Positions 47,409-60,018 of a DNA stretch of 64,000 bases are shown here, one piece after another. A model generated the notes under the pieces. It searched no databases. It saw only the letters and a program-made list of their open reading frames with translations, and was not told where the DNA came from. Source of the stretch: Takakia lepidozioides (taxonomy: Eukaryota; Streptophyta; Takakiopsida; Takakiales; Takakiaceae). Location: the NCBI GenBank assembly GCA_030704615.1, contig CM060732.1, positions 57,889,053-57,953,052 on the forward strand, in the 5' to 3' direction. The position numbers and the translations under genes were made by a program. Position 1 is the stretch's first letter, and the number at the start of each line of letters is the position of its first letter.

Positions 47409-48566
47409 ACTGAAATATTAGGATGCCAGCTAGTGCCAAGTTTTTCTTTCTCAGCAAGACAGAAGGCCACGTCGACAAGTTCTGGCTAAACCCTAATATA
47501 TTTTAGCCAAAATGTCACTTTTTTGTAGCCAAATAAATATATTGTATCTAATTAAATTATTGAAGGGGAAAAAAAGAGTTAAATCCCAAAGGGTGCCATA
47601 CGCCCTCAACAGTCTACCATGACCAAGAAGAAAAATGAAGCTTGGGAACAATTGCATGGCGGCTCTTGTTGGTCAGGGCTACTCAAATTAGATGGCTGGC
47701 AGAAACTATGAGTGCAAAATCTACAATCCTGGCAGGCCTTTCTCAATCTTTCTCGATCTGGGGACATTATGCTTACTTTTTTTTGTGAGATTGTCAAAGA
47801 ATGGATATGTGGGGGTCATACAGGGGTCACGTAAAACACTTGAAGACATTTTGTCCTCCATGAGTCCAGTATGGGAGGGTGTTGCCACAGCATGTGGTCA
47901 TCACATTGGCTCCGAAGTATAGAGTTCAAATGCCGGTGCTTACGGCTGTAGCTCACATTCTTGACAATGAACTGCAATTATAAGATTTTGATGCACAGGA
48001 GTCAGAACAACTTTTTACATGGTTTTTTGAGATCAATTTTTTTTCTTCAATCTGGCAGGTATGTTCTGCAAAGAACGTACTCATAAGACATGGTTTGCCA
48101 TAGTCTTGTGGCCATTGACCCCGCGCCAAGACATCCTTGCGACATTCCTTATAGCAGCTTTGGTATTCATAATAACTTCATTTTTGTATAGGGATTCGAA
48201 CCCTTATAGCTATCCATTATAGCATACAAAATTATGGCCGAAAGGCCTTTAAGATTAACCATAAAGGTTAAATAAATTGGAGTTTTGGAATGTAATATGA
48301 TAAACAATTTGATTGAATGGATTTTGAATTTATTGAAATGATGAAATCTGAGGTTGAGAACATGATAGAATATAGTATTATACATTATATATTGATTTAT
48401 ATTTTAAGTATTTAATACATAATATATTATTTTATTTTTATTTTTATTTTTATTTAATAAATTCGTTAATATAAATAGTATATTTGAAAGCTTTGAAGCT
48501 TTTGAGATGTAATATGATAGATAACTTGATTGATTAGATTTAAATTGGAATGATGAATATGACATT
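47409..48566. other. Intergenic sequence, AT-rich toward the right
   Basis: No supported gene. A run of four TTTTTA units lies at about 48,428-48,455. Short frames at 47606-47922 look random. Confidence 0.4.
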
Positions 48567-50317
48567 GAAAGCATGGCAAGTAATAGAAGGGGCCCGGGAG
48601 TTGAATGCGCCTGGGCCGGTAAGCGTACGTGGCCCGCCGCCCACCCGCAGCCGCGCCCCCCTAGCCTGGCGCCTCATATCCGCTCGGTCACCGCGACGCC
48701 GCCCATTTCGTGGTAGGCCCCACGCAGTCTAGAGTCCCTTTTTTCTGTATAACTAATATTAAATTCGGGCTATTTTTAATGTAGCAGCACGCAGTCCAGT
48801 GGTGCGATCGCTCCTTCCTGAAAGCTGAGGATGCAGGGTCGAACTTGAACAGTTCTGCAACTGAGGCTTATTGCGCTACTACTTCAAAAAATTCTAAGTC
48901 CTGAGTCGATGCCCATCTTCACGCATAGTCATACATGTATGGAAATACATGAGAAATACATGGTCATGCATGTGGGGTCTCAGGTTCGGATACCAATTAG
49001 TGTATGATGTCAGATAATACTAGAGTTTTTGTTTGATTTTGCAACTTCAAAAAAGTTCCAAGTTTAAATGCTCATCTTGCATAGTCATACATGAGAAATA
49101 AATGGTCATGCATGGAAATACATCAGTTGTCTTCACACAGAAGTCTTGCATGGACACACATCACATCGTATGTCTGTATGTATGTATGACAATGCAACTG
49201 ATTTCTTATGTGTGGTTGTGCATGAAAATAATCCAGATGTCATGTATTCCATGTATGACACATGCAATTTTATTTTTCAAGTAATAAGAATAAAATAATT
49301 CTATTAGTAGAGATATTGAGATTCATACTCATCTCATTCATTGTTATATGAACCCACGACCTCATGACTTGTATGCATAGAAATAGAGTTTTAATAATGC
49401 ATGAAAATACATGACAAGTTTGATGCATTGTCATACATATGCCACAAGAAATGTGCATGAATGAGACATGACATCATGTATGTACGACTATGCTAATAGA
49501 AATGACAATGCATTCAAATCATGTATGACTTTGCAACGATTGAAAATAAAAAGAATGATATTAGTATAGATATGAAGATTCATAGTCACCATCTCATCCA
49601 TTGTAAATTGACCTGTGAGTTCACGATTTTTATGCATAGAGATAAAGTATTGATACTGCATGGAAATACATAGTTTGAAGTATGATATACTTGTCATACA
49701 TAATTATAATATATACCATTCAAGACTTGTGCATGAAGACAGCTCATGTATTCATGCCTGACCATACATTTTCTCCTGTATGACTATTTTTGAAGATGGT
49801 CATCCAAGTATAGTCACCATGTAACTACTTTCACAGGGACTTACAATTTTTTTGAAGTAGCAAAATTACAAAGATTGGGAGCTTATCGGGAACATGCATG
49901 TCCATATATTTCTCATGTATTTGCTTAATACATGAGATTTGAAAGTATGTCAACCTGGGACCGGGCCCACAACCCTATATTTCTCATGTATTACCATACA
50001 TGTGTGACTATGTGTGAAGATGGGCATCGACTCGGGACTTAGAAGTTTTTTGAAATAGCAGCGCAAAAAGCCTCAGTTGTACAACTTCAAGTTCGACCCT
50101 CAAACCTCAGCTTTCAGGAAGGAGCGATCGCACCATTGGGCTGCGTGCTGCTACATTAAAACTGGCCCGAAATCAATGTTAGTTATAGAGAATAATGACT
50201 CAGGACTGCGTGGGGCCTACCACGACATGCGTGGCGTCGCGACCGCGCGGATCTGAGGCTTACCGGGCCGGGCGCATTCAACTCCAGGGCCCCTTCTATT
50301 ACTTGCCTGAAAGCATG
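48567..50317. mobile_element. Mutator-like element with long inverted repeats and 9-bp target duplication
   Basis: The element 48576-50308 begins GCAAGTAATAGAAGGGGCC; its right end is the complement, with two extra bases. The 9-bp duplication GAAAGCATG flanks it (48567-48575 and 50309-50317), the size expected of Mutator-like transposition. Inverted repeats run about 400 bp (48576 to about 48990 and about 49930 to 50308), with GC-rich outer parts and landmarks such as GGAGCGATCGCACCA. The interior is rich in CATGTATG / CATACATG motifs. No transposase is present, so it is non-autonomous. Confidence 0.92.
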
Positions 50318-50929
50318 ATATAAATTGATAAAATATTGATTCCTATAATATATAATATATCATTATATATATATATATATAGTTCTCTTAAATAAATATT
50401 TTAGTATGTTCATTTATAGAAATAATATAAATATTTAAGATTTTAAATTTGAAATATGAAAATGTAATGATAAGATATAAAGTGATATGAATAAATAATT
50501 ATGTAGTAAGTAAAAATAACACATGATTGTAAGTGATAATTTGATTTATGATAATGGATGGATGATAATTGACTGGTTGATAGATAGAATGATAGTTGAT
50601 TTATGTAGTGACGTCGTTAGGTTATAGCTAGATTTTGAAATACATATATTTATTATTAAGTTTATTTAATATAATATAATATAAATATTTGGTTTTTATA
50701 TAATTATTTATATGATATTCTAATATATATATTTCTGATTATAGTTAAATATTTATAATCTCTAAGTTGTATATACTATATTGATATCATGCTTGAATAT
50801 CATATATACTATAGATTATGATGTAACATTCAAGTGGCATAATCACAGTGTAATGAATTTTGATGATTTCTTGGAAATATAAGATAGTGTTTTTGGTAGT
50901 TATCTGATAGTGTGTCTAGTATGTTAGAA
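50318..50929. other. AT-rich sequence between elements
   Basis: Extremely AT-rich, with an (AT)n stretch at about 50,360-50,382. No gene. Confidence 0.5.
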
Positions 50930-51370
50930 GAAAAAAAAAAAACAAAACAAAACGAAAGAGAAAGAACGAAGAGAAAAAATGAAGAGAGTACATAAATACA
51001 AAGAACAAAGATAAGAAAGAAACATAAACAAAGACATAAAGTGAAAGAAAAAAGCAAATGAAGGCTATTTAGAAGAATTAGGAGACAGTTCTATTTTGCC
51101 ACAGAACCGAAAGAACAAAGCAACATAAACAAACAACAAAAGCAAAGAAGAAAGATAAACGAAGAGGAAAGAAACAAAACGAAAGAGAAAGAACAAGGAG
51201 AAAGAAAGAATGGAAAGTTTTATTTTGCTCAACTCACACAAAAATACAAAGAATAGAGATCGGAAAGAAACATAAACAAAGAACAAAAAGCGAAGGGAAA
51301 AAACAAATGAAGGTTACTCAGAATTAGAATTAGGAGACAGTTTATTTTGCCACAGAACAGAAAGAACAAG
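50930..51370. repeat. Purine-rich repeat, inverted match to 53,118-53,340
   Basis: Two tandem units of about 240 bp built on GAAAGAACAAAG and AATTAGGAGACAGTT...GCCACAGAAC. The reverse complement of a unit matches 53,118-53,340 (TGTTTGTTCTTT, ACTGTCTC, GCCTTCATTTG, GTTTATGTT). The two sites lie at the breaks between the two halves of the chromovirus. Confidence 0.75.
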
Positions 51371-52090
51371 CCTGGTTAGCCTTCTCGTCCCATACAAATT
51401 TGTCCTTCCCTGTGGGTCGTGTCAATGGTGCAACAATTTTGGAGTAGTCCTTGATGAAGATTCTATAGAAATTTGCAAATCCTAGAAAACATTGTACATC
51501 TCGGATCGAAGTTGGTTTAATCCACTCGATGATGGTTTGTATTTTCTTCTGATCAATAAAGACGTCTTTGTCGGAAATAATAAAGCCCAGAAATTCGACC
51601 TCAGATTGATGGAAAAGATATTTTTCCATCTTGGCATATAATCATCTTTCTCTTAATTTATCAATGACAAGGCGTACATGGTGACCATGTTCTTCTTCAT
51701 TCTGTGAAAATATCAAAATATCGTCCAAATAGATGACTACGAAGTCATCTAAAAATTCTCGAAAGATGTCATTCATCATATGTTGAAAAATTGTTTGAGC
51801 ATTTATAAGACCGAAAGGCATAACACTGTATTCAAAATGTCCATACCTTGTTCAAAAAGTTGTTTTCCATTCGTCTCCTTCTTTTATCCGTACAAGGTTA
51901 TAAGTTCATCTCAAGTCAATTTTGGTAAAAATCTTCATTCGTCCCAGCTGGTCGAGAAGCTTAGAAATCAGCGGCAACGGATAATGATTCTTAATTGTGA
52001 CTTTGTTGAGACCGCAATAGTCTACACACATGCGTAATGATCCGTCATTCTTTTTCACAAACAAGATAGGCGCCCCCGCATGTGATTTTG
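51342..52090 (-). pseudogene. Second chromovirus, reverse transcriptase half
   Basis: Reverse transcriptase on the minus strand, with [17 protein letters not shown] near 52,040, [19 protein letters not shown] near 51,790, the catalytic YLDDILIFS near 51,720, and VEFLGFIISDKDVFI and FLGFANFYR near 51,580-51,480. It ends at about 51,365 (FVWDEKANQA), exactly where RNase H should begin. Stops separate blocks. A direct join to gag at about 52,085 replaces the missing protease. Confidence 0.88.
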
Positions 52091-52504
52091 AATGTCGGAT
52101 GAAGTGTCAGTGTCTGATAGAAGGGTACCCACGAATCCCACTTGAATACCTTCATCAGGGTAGCTTTGTGGATGTAGTCGTATGAACAGTCGTACTTGTT
52201 GAACAAAACCGCGAAATCTTGATCTCGTCCCACCAAATTTCTCGGGTATGCTGATCTTTGGTTCTCTCGTAATCTTTTGAAGAGGAACCGTTGCAGTAGG
52301 AGCTATTGCCGTAGGGACTCGTATGATTGAAGATCCATTGTTCGACTCCTTTAACTCTGAAATTTGTTGTTGCAAATTGTGGAGAGCGTTGTCAAGATCT
52401 TGAGACTGATCAGCTTGTAATTGGGCGGTAGAGGTACGAAGTTCTTGCATCTGGAGCTGAAGACTTTGCAATGTGACGACCATTTCCGCAAATGTGTCTT
52501 CCAT
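52091..52504 (-). pseudogene. Second chromovirus, gag N-terminal fragment
   Basis: Starts at 52504 (MEDTFAEMVVTLQSLQLQMQ) with a coiled-coil beginning, then ITREPKISIPEKFGGTRSRF and RLFIRLHPQSYP, the gypsy gag pattern. After [15 protein letters not shown] it runs directly into reverse transcriptase sequence, so the rest of gag and the protease are deleted. Confidence 0.8.
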
Positions 52505-53117
52505 CTTAACTAACTAAGGAACAAACTTTAGTCTCGCCAAACTGTCAAGGACGAGAACATGACTGGAGGTACAAGACTAGACAAGAAATCAAGGTCGGCG
52601 TGGCCGAATGCATGGTGGGTAAACATGAATCAAGGTGATCTTTATAACAATGGACAAGAGTACAAGATACTGGAACTCGACTCGAATACATGAATGTTGG
52701 AAACTGGACTGGGGTACCAGATACTGGAAACTGGACTAGAGTACTGGAAGCTGGATTGAAGTACTGGAACTGGGAACAAGAGTAGCTTGAACTTGTGTTG
52801 GCGAGACTGAAGAGTGTCCAGTCTCGCCTCTTATATATACTGACTACTATGAGGTTCCCTAAGAGGCTTCCCCAAAGGAGGTTTCTTGATGGAGAAGTTT
52901 CCTCCAAATGAAGCTTCCTCAACAGTTTCCCAAGTTACTCTTGGTAATTTGGTAAACTCTCGGTACTTGATAACTAATGGTAAAATATGATAGATAATGA
53001 TAAATTATGGTAAGTCATGGTAAGTCATGGTAATTCCGGTAATATGATAACTTGGTAACATCTGATATTTACTCCTGCTAAGTTCCTCTGGGCTATGTCG
53101 GTGACATCTGTTGTTTG
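52505..53117 (-). repeat. Probable LTR or 5' leader of the second chromovirus
   Basis: Upstream of gag on the minus strand. A candidate LTR would run from about 53,108 (TGTCACCGACATAGC on the minus strand) to about 52,540 (ending TTGACA). It contains repeated GGTACAAG/CTGGAAACTGG phrases. I found no second copy in the window, so the LTR call is tentative. Confidence 0.4.
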
Positions 53118-53344
53118 TTTATGTTTGTTCTTTAAAACTGTCTCTTAGTTATTCTCAGTAGCCTTCATTTGTTTTTTCTTTCATTTTCTGTTCTTTGTTT
53201 ATGTTTTTTTCTGTATTTGTATTTCTGTGTGAGTTGTTCAGCGGAATAGAACTTTCTATTCGTTCTCTCTCTTTCGTTTTGTTTTCTTTCCTCTTTGTTT
53301 GTGTTTCTTCTTTTCTTTTCTTGTTTGTTTATGTTGCATCGGAC
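53118..53344. repeat. Pyrimidine-rich repeat, inverted partner of 51,130-51,370
   Basis: T-rich sequence whose reverse complement closely follows the purine-rich unit at 51,130-51,370, including AGTTCTATT and CTCACAC landmarks. It adjoins the RNase H half of the second chromovirus. Confidence 0.75.
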
Positions 53345-54320
53345 TTTGCATTTGGCGCTATATTCTCTCAATACGGTACGGATGGCCGACTTCACCCTGA
53401 TGGTTTTCGTTCTCGCAAATTTTCCGCTGCAAAGATCAATTATGAAATCCATGACAAAGAATTTCTAGCGATCATCGATGTTTTTGAGGAGTGGCGTCAT
53501 CTACTGGAGGGAGCTAAACATCAGGTCATTGTCTACACCGATCATAAAAACCTCGAATATTTTATGAGTGCTCGTATTTTGAATCGACGTCAAGCCAGAT
53601 GGGGTATGTCACTAGCAAGGTTTAATTTTGTTATTACCTATCGCCCCGTACATCTTCAAGAGAAACCCGATACTCTTTCTCGACGATTGTATCTTGCGCC
53701 GAAAAAAAAAAAACAACTTTCGACCAACAGAAATCCATCATCTTAAAACCAACAAATCTCCAATTGAATATATTATCCATGTCCACCTATGACGATGCGG
53801 AGATCATAAAAGAGATTTAGGAAGCACTGAAGAGCGACCAATTTACTACGACACTACGAAGTCAACTAAATCGACCTCGAGACAACCCACATGTTAAAAA
53901 TGACTTCGAATTCAAATGTGGTTTACTTAATTTCAAGGGACTTCTCTATGTACCTCCAAGACCTACACGACTTCGAATTCTTTAAACATGTCATGATCTT
54001 CCGGCTGCAGGACATTTCGGCTTCAACAAAACAATGGAATTGATATCCAAGGACTATTGGTGGCCGCAGATGTGGAAACTCGCGAAAGAATTTATAAAAT
54101 CTTGCGACACGTGTGCTAGAGCGAAGGGACCACGACATTGACCTTACGGCCTTCTTCAACCATTACCCATTCCCAAGGGTCCATGTCGTCCGTATCTATG
54201 GACTTTATTACGGACCTTCCAATTTCCAAGATCACCGATTCAATCCTTGTTATTGTAGATCATTTTACGAAGATGACACATTTCATTCCATGTAATAAGA
54301 CGGTTACCGGCGAGGAAACC
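53345..54320 (+). pseudogene. Second chromovirus, RNase H and integrase half (inverted)
   Basis: RNase H on the plus strand (53345-53690): [50 protein letters not shown]. Integrase follows: TMELISKDYWWPQMWKL near 54,040 with CDTCARAK, then [10 protein letters not shown] and [19 protein letters not shown] to about 54,310. The frame changes at about 54,135. The integrase is cut off before its second catalytic Asp, where the TNP2-type element begins. Content is complementary to the reverse transcriptase half on the opposite strand. Confidence 0.88.
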
Positions 54321-54740
54321 CGTTTGCGACCCCCGGCCTCATAAATCCAAAAAATGCGTCGCAGGTTGCGACGCATGGGGGTCGCAGGAAGCGACGGCAG
54401 GGATTTCTAGGATTAGGTTTAGTGCCTTTGGGGTTTTTTATTTTTTTTATTTCTTCATATGATATTGGGGTAGGGTGTTTTTTTTTCTTTATGGTTTAGC
54501 TTGTAGTTGTGGATCTTCTTGTAGATTGTGCCATTCATTTTGATAATTCTCTTGATACCACATCTGTATGTGGTTCTCCAACATATTCATTGTCTTTGTC
54601 TTCTTTCTTGAAAGACTACCAGCCACAGCCATATTTGATCAATCATAGAAATAAGCTACAATATGCATGTACATGTACAATCAATCGAAGGGATGTGTAC
54701 AGTTCGGTGCGAGAATTTTTATGTAGCTTTGATTTTGTGT

Positions 54741-57700
54741 CTAATCAACTTGAACATCATCATCCGGAGCTTCTTCATCCTCATCAAGCTGTAAGTCTTC
54801 TTGGTCATCGGAGTCATCGTCATAAATGGTCCGGCCGTCAAAAGGCACCTCCGAATCATCCTCCACCTCGTTGTCAATGGCCGTGTTTTCGTCTCCTTCT
54901 CCACCATCTGTATCTTCTAGAGCTTCATCATATATAGTCCGGGATGCATTGTCCAGGGCGTCATCATCCTCTTCTACCCCCTCTACCCAACCTCCATCAT
55001 CAGCATCATTATGACCAGTCTCTCCGTCCACCGCAATTGCCTCACCCCATGGAGATCCAAGACCATGATAGATACGTCTTCATCTTGGCTGAGCATACAC
55101 AATCACCTTCCAATTCCCCCCTCTTGTTTTGTCATCGGAGAAGAAAACTTGCTCCATGTCTGAAGGCCGTGAAAAATGCTCATCGAAGGGACGATGAACA
55201 GGGTTGAGCCTATCTGCATTGACGCGCATAAAACCACAATCATCTTGCACTAGTGTTGCGGAGGGCCCCACAAGATGTGGCTGGAACCACTTTCACTTGA
55301 AGAGAAGAGGCCGGTACCTTGTATACTGAAGTTGGAATATGCTCTCAAGCTCTCAAATGTACTCAAGTTTGCTCATAGTAGGTCGTATATCTCCCTGTCC
55401 CACACGGAGTCTTGCCAATATGTGGCACACAAGCCAGAATCAAAGGTTGTTTTGCGCTTCATATCAGAAGCACGAATGCGGAAATGACGACGGTGAACCC
55501 AAACCGCCGTGTATGAGGTCGTGAATTGAGAGGGACTCTTTGCAATGTCTTGCACCAAATCGGAAACCACCTCTCCTTGAGCAACGACATCATAAACTGA
55601 AGTTCAAAGCCACTATTGGAATGAACTTAGAGGCTGCAATTCCATGGGCAAATTTTGTGAAGGAACATTCCAGCGGCCCGCTCCTCGTCGTGGGCGTCTA
55701 GTAACCGGCCTTGGATGGTTCCGCCTCCATGCAAGCGTCTCCTCCTCTCGTTGCTGAACAAGATTATTGTATCTTGCCTCCCACTCATGTATGGATGGGG
55801 TGTTCTTCAGTATGAAGTCATGCGCTTGCTCAATCACCAAGGTCGACAATTTTACCCTCTTCGATTTTTTGGGCAAAACGATGTCATTGGTTCGTGCATC
55901 CTCCTCTTCCTTCCACATCCGAGGGGCTTCCTCATCCACCCTTGCCATGTACTCCGTGCAATAGAACATAGCTTCTTGCAACGTATACCCTTCCGCCATG
56001 CTACCCTCCGGGTGCGCCATTTGTCTTACAAATCCTTTGAAAGTCTTCATATAACGCTCAAGGAAATACATCCACCGATAATGAATGGGGCCGGCAATCG
56101 AAGCCTCTTCCACTAAGTGCACTATCAAGTGCACTTGGATGTCAAAGAAGGAGGGAGAAAGGTGCATCTCCAACATACACATTGCCTCTGCCGCCTCCTT
56201 CTTCATTCGTGGAAAATCCGCTTCCTCCAACTCTTTGGAGCAAATGCACCGGAACAAGCCTCCCAATCTATAGATTGTCTCACGAACCTCGGGAGTCAAT
56301 ATCCCACGTATGGCAATGGGCAAGATGTCTTGCAATAGATTGTGGTAATCATGAAACTTCAAACCATGGACCCCGTCTTCTTCGCTGAACTTCGTACGGA
56401 TGAATGACCCATAACCAGTTGGTGTTCGGACAGCACTTATGGTGGCTATCACTTTCTTGTATTCATCCTTTGTCCATTGCCAAGGTGCGCGCCTATACTT
56501 CCACCGTACAACACCTTTTGGGTCCACACCATTTTGTTCGGCCTATAGATGACGCATGTGACCCTGCTCCTCAAGCTCCTTTCTAACACCGAGAGAATCT
56601 CCTTTTGCAGCCACTCCCTTCTTTGCCGACGTGCCATGAAGAACCCAAAAAGGGACGAGCACATTCTTCTCAATATGCATGGGATCTAGAAGATGGCGAA
56701 TCTTCAGGTCCTACATATATCCCCACCTACAAATACTTACACAAAAAAATTTACGTGAAAATGACAATGCAACGCATACCAAATGTGCAATATTACATGC
56801 ATGCATAAGGATATTGACGGTGTTTTTGTGGAATATGTACCGCCCAATATGACAACTCGTTAAAGATTGAAAGTCGTTTTATGCCGGGCGCGTCCACTTC
56901 ACCGTCCGTGCCCGCATGGGCCTCATTCCATTAGTCCTCCCAAAACCGCCCGGACGGTGTCATAGGGGGGGGGGGGGGGGCATACTTCCTCTTTGCCATC
57001 AAACAAGTGTTTCTCTTCTTCTCCATCGATGGCTCATAGAAAGAAATTTGCGGTAGTTGGGATATACTATCTTGTGAAGATGGCGGGAGCTATGTGCATC
57101 AAGATCATCGCCACAATGCAAGCATACATGGTACCCTTTGGTGCTTAGCCCCGAGCAAACAGTTAGTTCTGTACTACACATCCCGCCATATTAGCAAAAA
57201 CAAAAAGTTGTCATGTACATGCCCATAATGCAATCTACCCCACTATGGTGCACAAGACTGTTGCCGCTACTTCAATCAATCCCAATCCTCATCGATATTA
57301 TCCGGCATTGACAAGTGAATGTACGCAGGTTGTTCATGGGGAACATAATATACCTGGATAATCATGCATTGTCCAAAGCAAGATGTCTCTCATCTGAAAA
57401 GATTGTCCGACCATAGGGTCAAGTGAAGCATCCAATGCCGGGACCCCCCTCCATAGCTCCTTAAATTCATCAATAAGAGGTCGCAAGTACGTGTCCATGT
57501 TTGTCACTTGTTTTTTCCCTATGAGACATTCACATCATTATTTCAATGCTCCACCAATATGCAAATTATACTACAAAATGAATTACACGTCTTACTCCAT
57601 GATTATGTCACTCATCAATTTTGCATCCGAATTGCGTCAGAGATCAGAAGTTTAATGTAAAGTCCAAGGCAATAATAAACATGAAATGAATACACTCACC

Positions 57701-58975
57701 TGGCACAATAGCAGCCAACATGATATGGTCTTTTTTAATTGAAAGATACAGATGGATGTTGTAATTCACCATGGTCACCGGCCAAGTGGAATGACTACAC
57801 GACTGGACAGAGAATGGGTTGACCCCATCCGAGGAGAAGCCGAGGTGGATATGTCATGGGTCCTCCAAGAGAAAAGGCCACATCTCTTCAATATGCCATG
57901 TTTGTGAATCTTGTGGCCCGCACACCTTTCCCGGGGGGCTCCGATGTGAGGCATGCCATCTCATGAGTCTGGCCAATTCGGGGCTTCGGTACTGTGCCCT
58001 CAATCGCAGGATATCGGAAAGTAATACATTTTCTAGGATGAAATACCACACGCCCCCCACATGTAATCATGATCCCATTAGCACACATAATACAACACCC
58101 TTATGTCTTTCCCTTTATGCAGCCTCTCCCTCATTTGGGCGTGAATGGTCAAAACCGAACGTCCCTCCTTCCACTCCTCACTCACTCCTTCCAAAATCAC
58201 AATTAGATCTTGCATGAGTGCTACTCTCTAAACCCTAAACTTTGTGGAATACACTTTACATGCATTGGGAAGATTAAAGAAAGTAATCTCCATGCGAGGG
58301 GGAATGACGCTTATACCTTGCGTGGTACTTTTTTCCCTTTGACATTATCCCGATATCGGTCTTTCTTGCACTCTGGGTACTTGGTGAGACGCAAATCCTC
58401 TCCGTAGTATAGGGTTTTATCACATGGACATGCATGAAAAATCTTATAGCCCATCCCCACAGAGTCCAAGACTTCGCGGGCCTTTTTCCGCGACCGTAGC
58501 ATCTTGGGTTTGAAATGTGGAGCAAGGATATAGTCTGCAAAAATTCGCATTATGGCAGACATCCCAACATTACTTATGCCAAATCAAATTTGAAGATTGA
58601 GCAAAAGTAAGATTGTTGAAAGTCGCTCACTCACTTTTGCCCTTCGTACAAGGAGTTTCTCGCCTCCCTCTCCATGTCATTTGAGGGGGCCATTTCAGGA
58701 TCATCGATTGGCCGGTTCCCTCTTCATGGATGCATCAGCGCCCACATGATGCATTAAGAGATCCTCTATGGCTTGCACATCCTCCTGGTTAATTCCATGC
58801 TCATTGTTGTTGTCACTGTCACTGTCATCATCATCATCGTCCGGTACCGTGGGGGCGGCGTCTCACCCATGGCTCCCACCTGATGTACTTGGGTTGTTTT
58901 CGGATTGGGTGCCAAGAGAAAGGACCGGGAAGGGATGGACAAAGTCCTGATACGAACAAATGAACATAGGGACAT
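54741..58975 (-). pseudogene. TNP2-like CACTA transposase gene, fragmented or multi-exon
   Basis: Family blocks in order on the minus strand: a start region at 58975-58766; SVGMGYKIFHACPCDKTLYY and RLTKYPECKKDRY (58562-58311); a block across 57,860-57,700 (FSSDGVNPFSVQSCSHSTWP, then VTMVNYNIHL); TYLRPLIDEFKELW and MRDILLWTMHDYPG at about 57,500-57,370; then the long frame 56527-55613 with GLKFHDYHNLLQDILPIAIR, MLEMHLSPSFFDIQVHLIVH and GPIHYRWMYFLERYMKTFKG (DUF4218). The C-terminal part shows FSRPSDMEQVFFSDDKTRGG (about 55,150) and a very acidic tail (55031-54741). Some gaps may be introns; poly-G runs (about 56,967) and stops suggest decay. Confidence 0.85.
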
Positions 58976-59089
58976 ATATTATAATGTGTCTATACAACTC
59001 ATTATAAGCGAAATGCAAACAACAACCTTCAATGTGTGCGTGCATCAAATATGTCATTCAATAATTACATGTTTGTGCGCAACGTACAC

Positions 59090-59800
59090 GCATGCAAAGT
59101 TTCAAACCCAAACCAAATCTTTTGCCCCCCCAATGACGCATTCACCCTATCAACCAATTTTTGCTTATTAATGTGAAAGAAAATCCTCTCATGCCATTGC
59201 ACCCAACAAACGGATGTGGCTCAAGCTTCATTTTTTCCTACATGTGCTTAAATATGTGTGCAACACTTGTACAAAGATCCAGCAGAGAAGGGAAAAAAAA
59301 AAAAAAAACATTTGCCTCCCCAACGACACACTCACCTTGCACCAATTTTGAATTATATCGAATTTAAATTTAATTTAAATTAAATATTTGCATTTAGAAA
59401 CTATATGATTGCAGTTTTGAGGGGCGTAATGTTTTTATTTTTAGCTCTATTTTGTTCTATGACATCGGGCTTTGCACCACTACATCCATGCAAAAAATTG
59501 GACAAAAAAAAAAAGGAAAAAAAATAAGTGTGTTTCTAGGGTCATTTTTGTAGAACTCTCTATGAAGAATGCATGAAGTTGAAGATAACTCAATTTTGGA
59601 GTACAAATGAGAGAGCAAAATCTGGTTATGGGTCCAAATGACTTTTGTTTATTCCCAAAATTTTCATGCACATTGCATGTGCTATCATTAAGCATATGGC
59701 TTAAAAATAGAAAATAAAATAAAATCATGTGAAAGCGAAACGCAATTTTCCGTCTCTACGACACGTAGCTGCGTTCAACACTAGAATGACCCATTGAATC
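59090..59800. repeat. Dispersed repeat, copy 2 (matches 16,147-16,780)
   Basis: Same order of blocks as the copy near 16 kb: CATTGCACCCAACAAACGGATG-like sequence, TTTGCCTCCCCAACGACACA, TTTAGCTCTATTTTGTTCTA, CTCTATGAAGAATGCATGAA, GGGTCCAAATGA. A poly-A run at 59,290-59,305 was added. It lies between the transposase gene and the SET-like gene. Confidence 0.75.
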
Positions 59801-60018
59801 AACTTGGTTTAAGCTCATATTTGGTCCACATGTGCATAAGTATGTTAGATCACATATGCAAAGTTGCAACCCACACGAACAACAAGAAAAATATTTATAT
59901 CAATCGATTAATCGGATGTATACAAAGTACATCATGAGAATATCTACAATGCCCCTCTACGCGATCCATGTCTCAAAGGAACCCTATTTCTATCATACAT
60001 ATCCCACTCACGCTGTAA

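Noticed and set aside
55715-56388. Plus-strand open frames opposite the TNP2 gene
   Set aside because: They are antisense shadows of the well supported minus-strand transposase.
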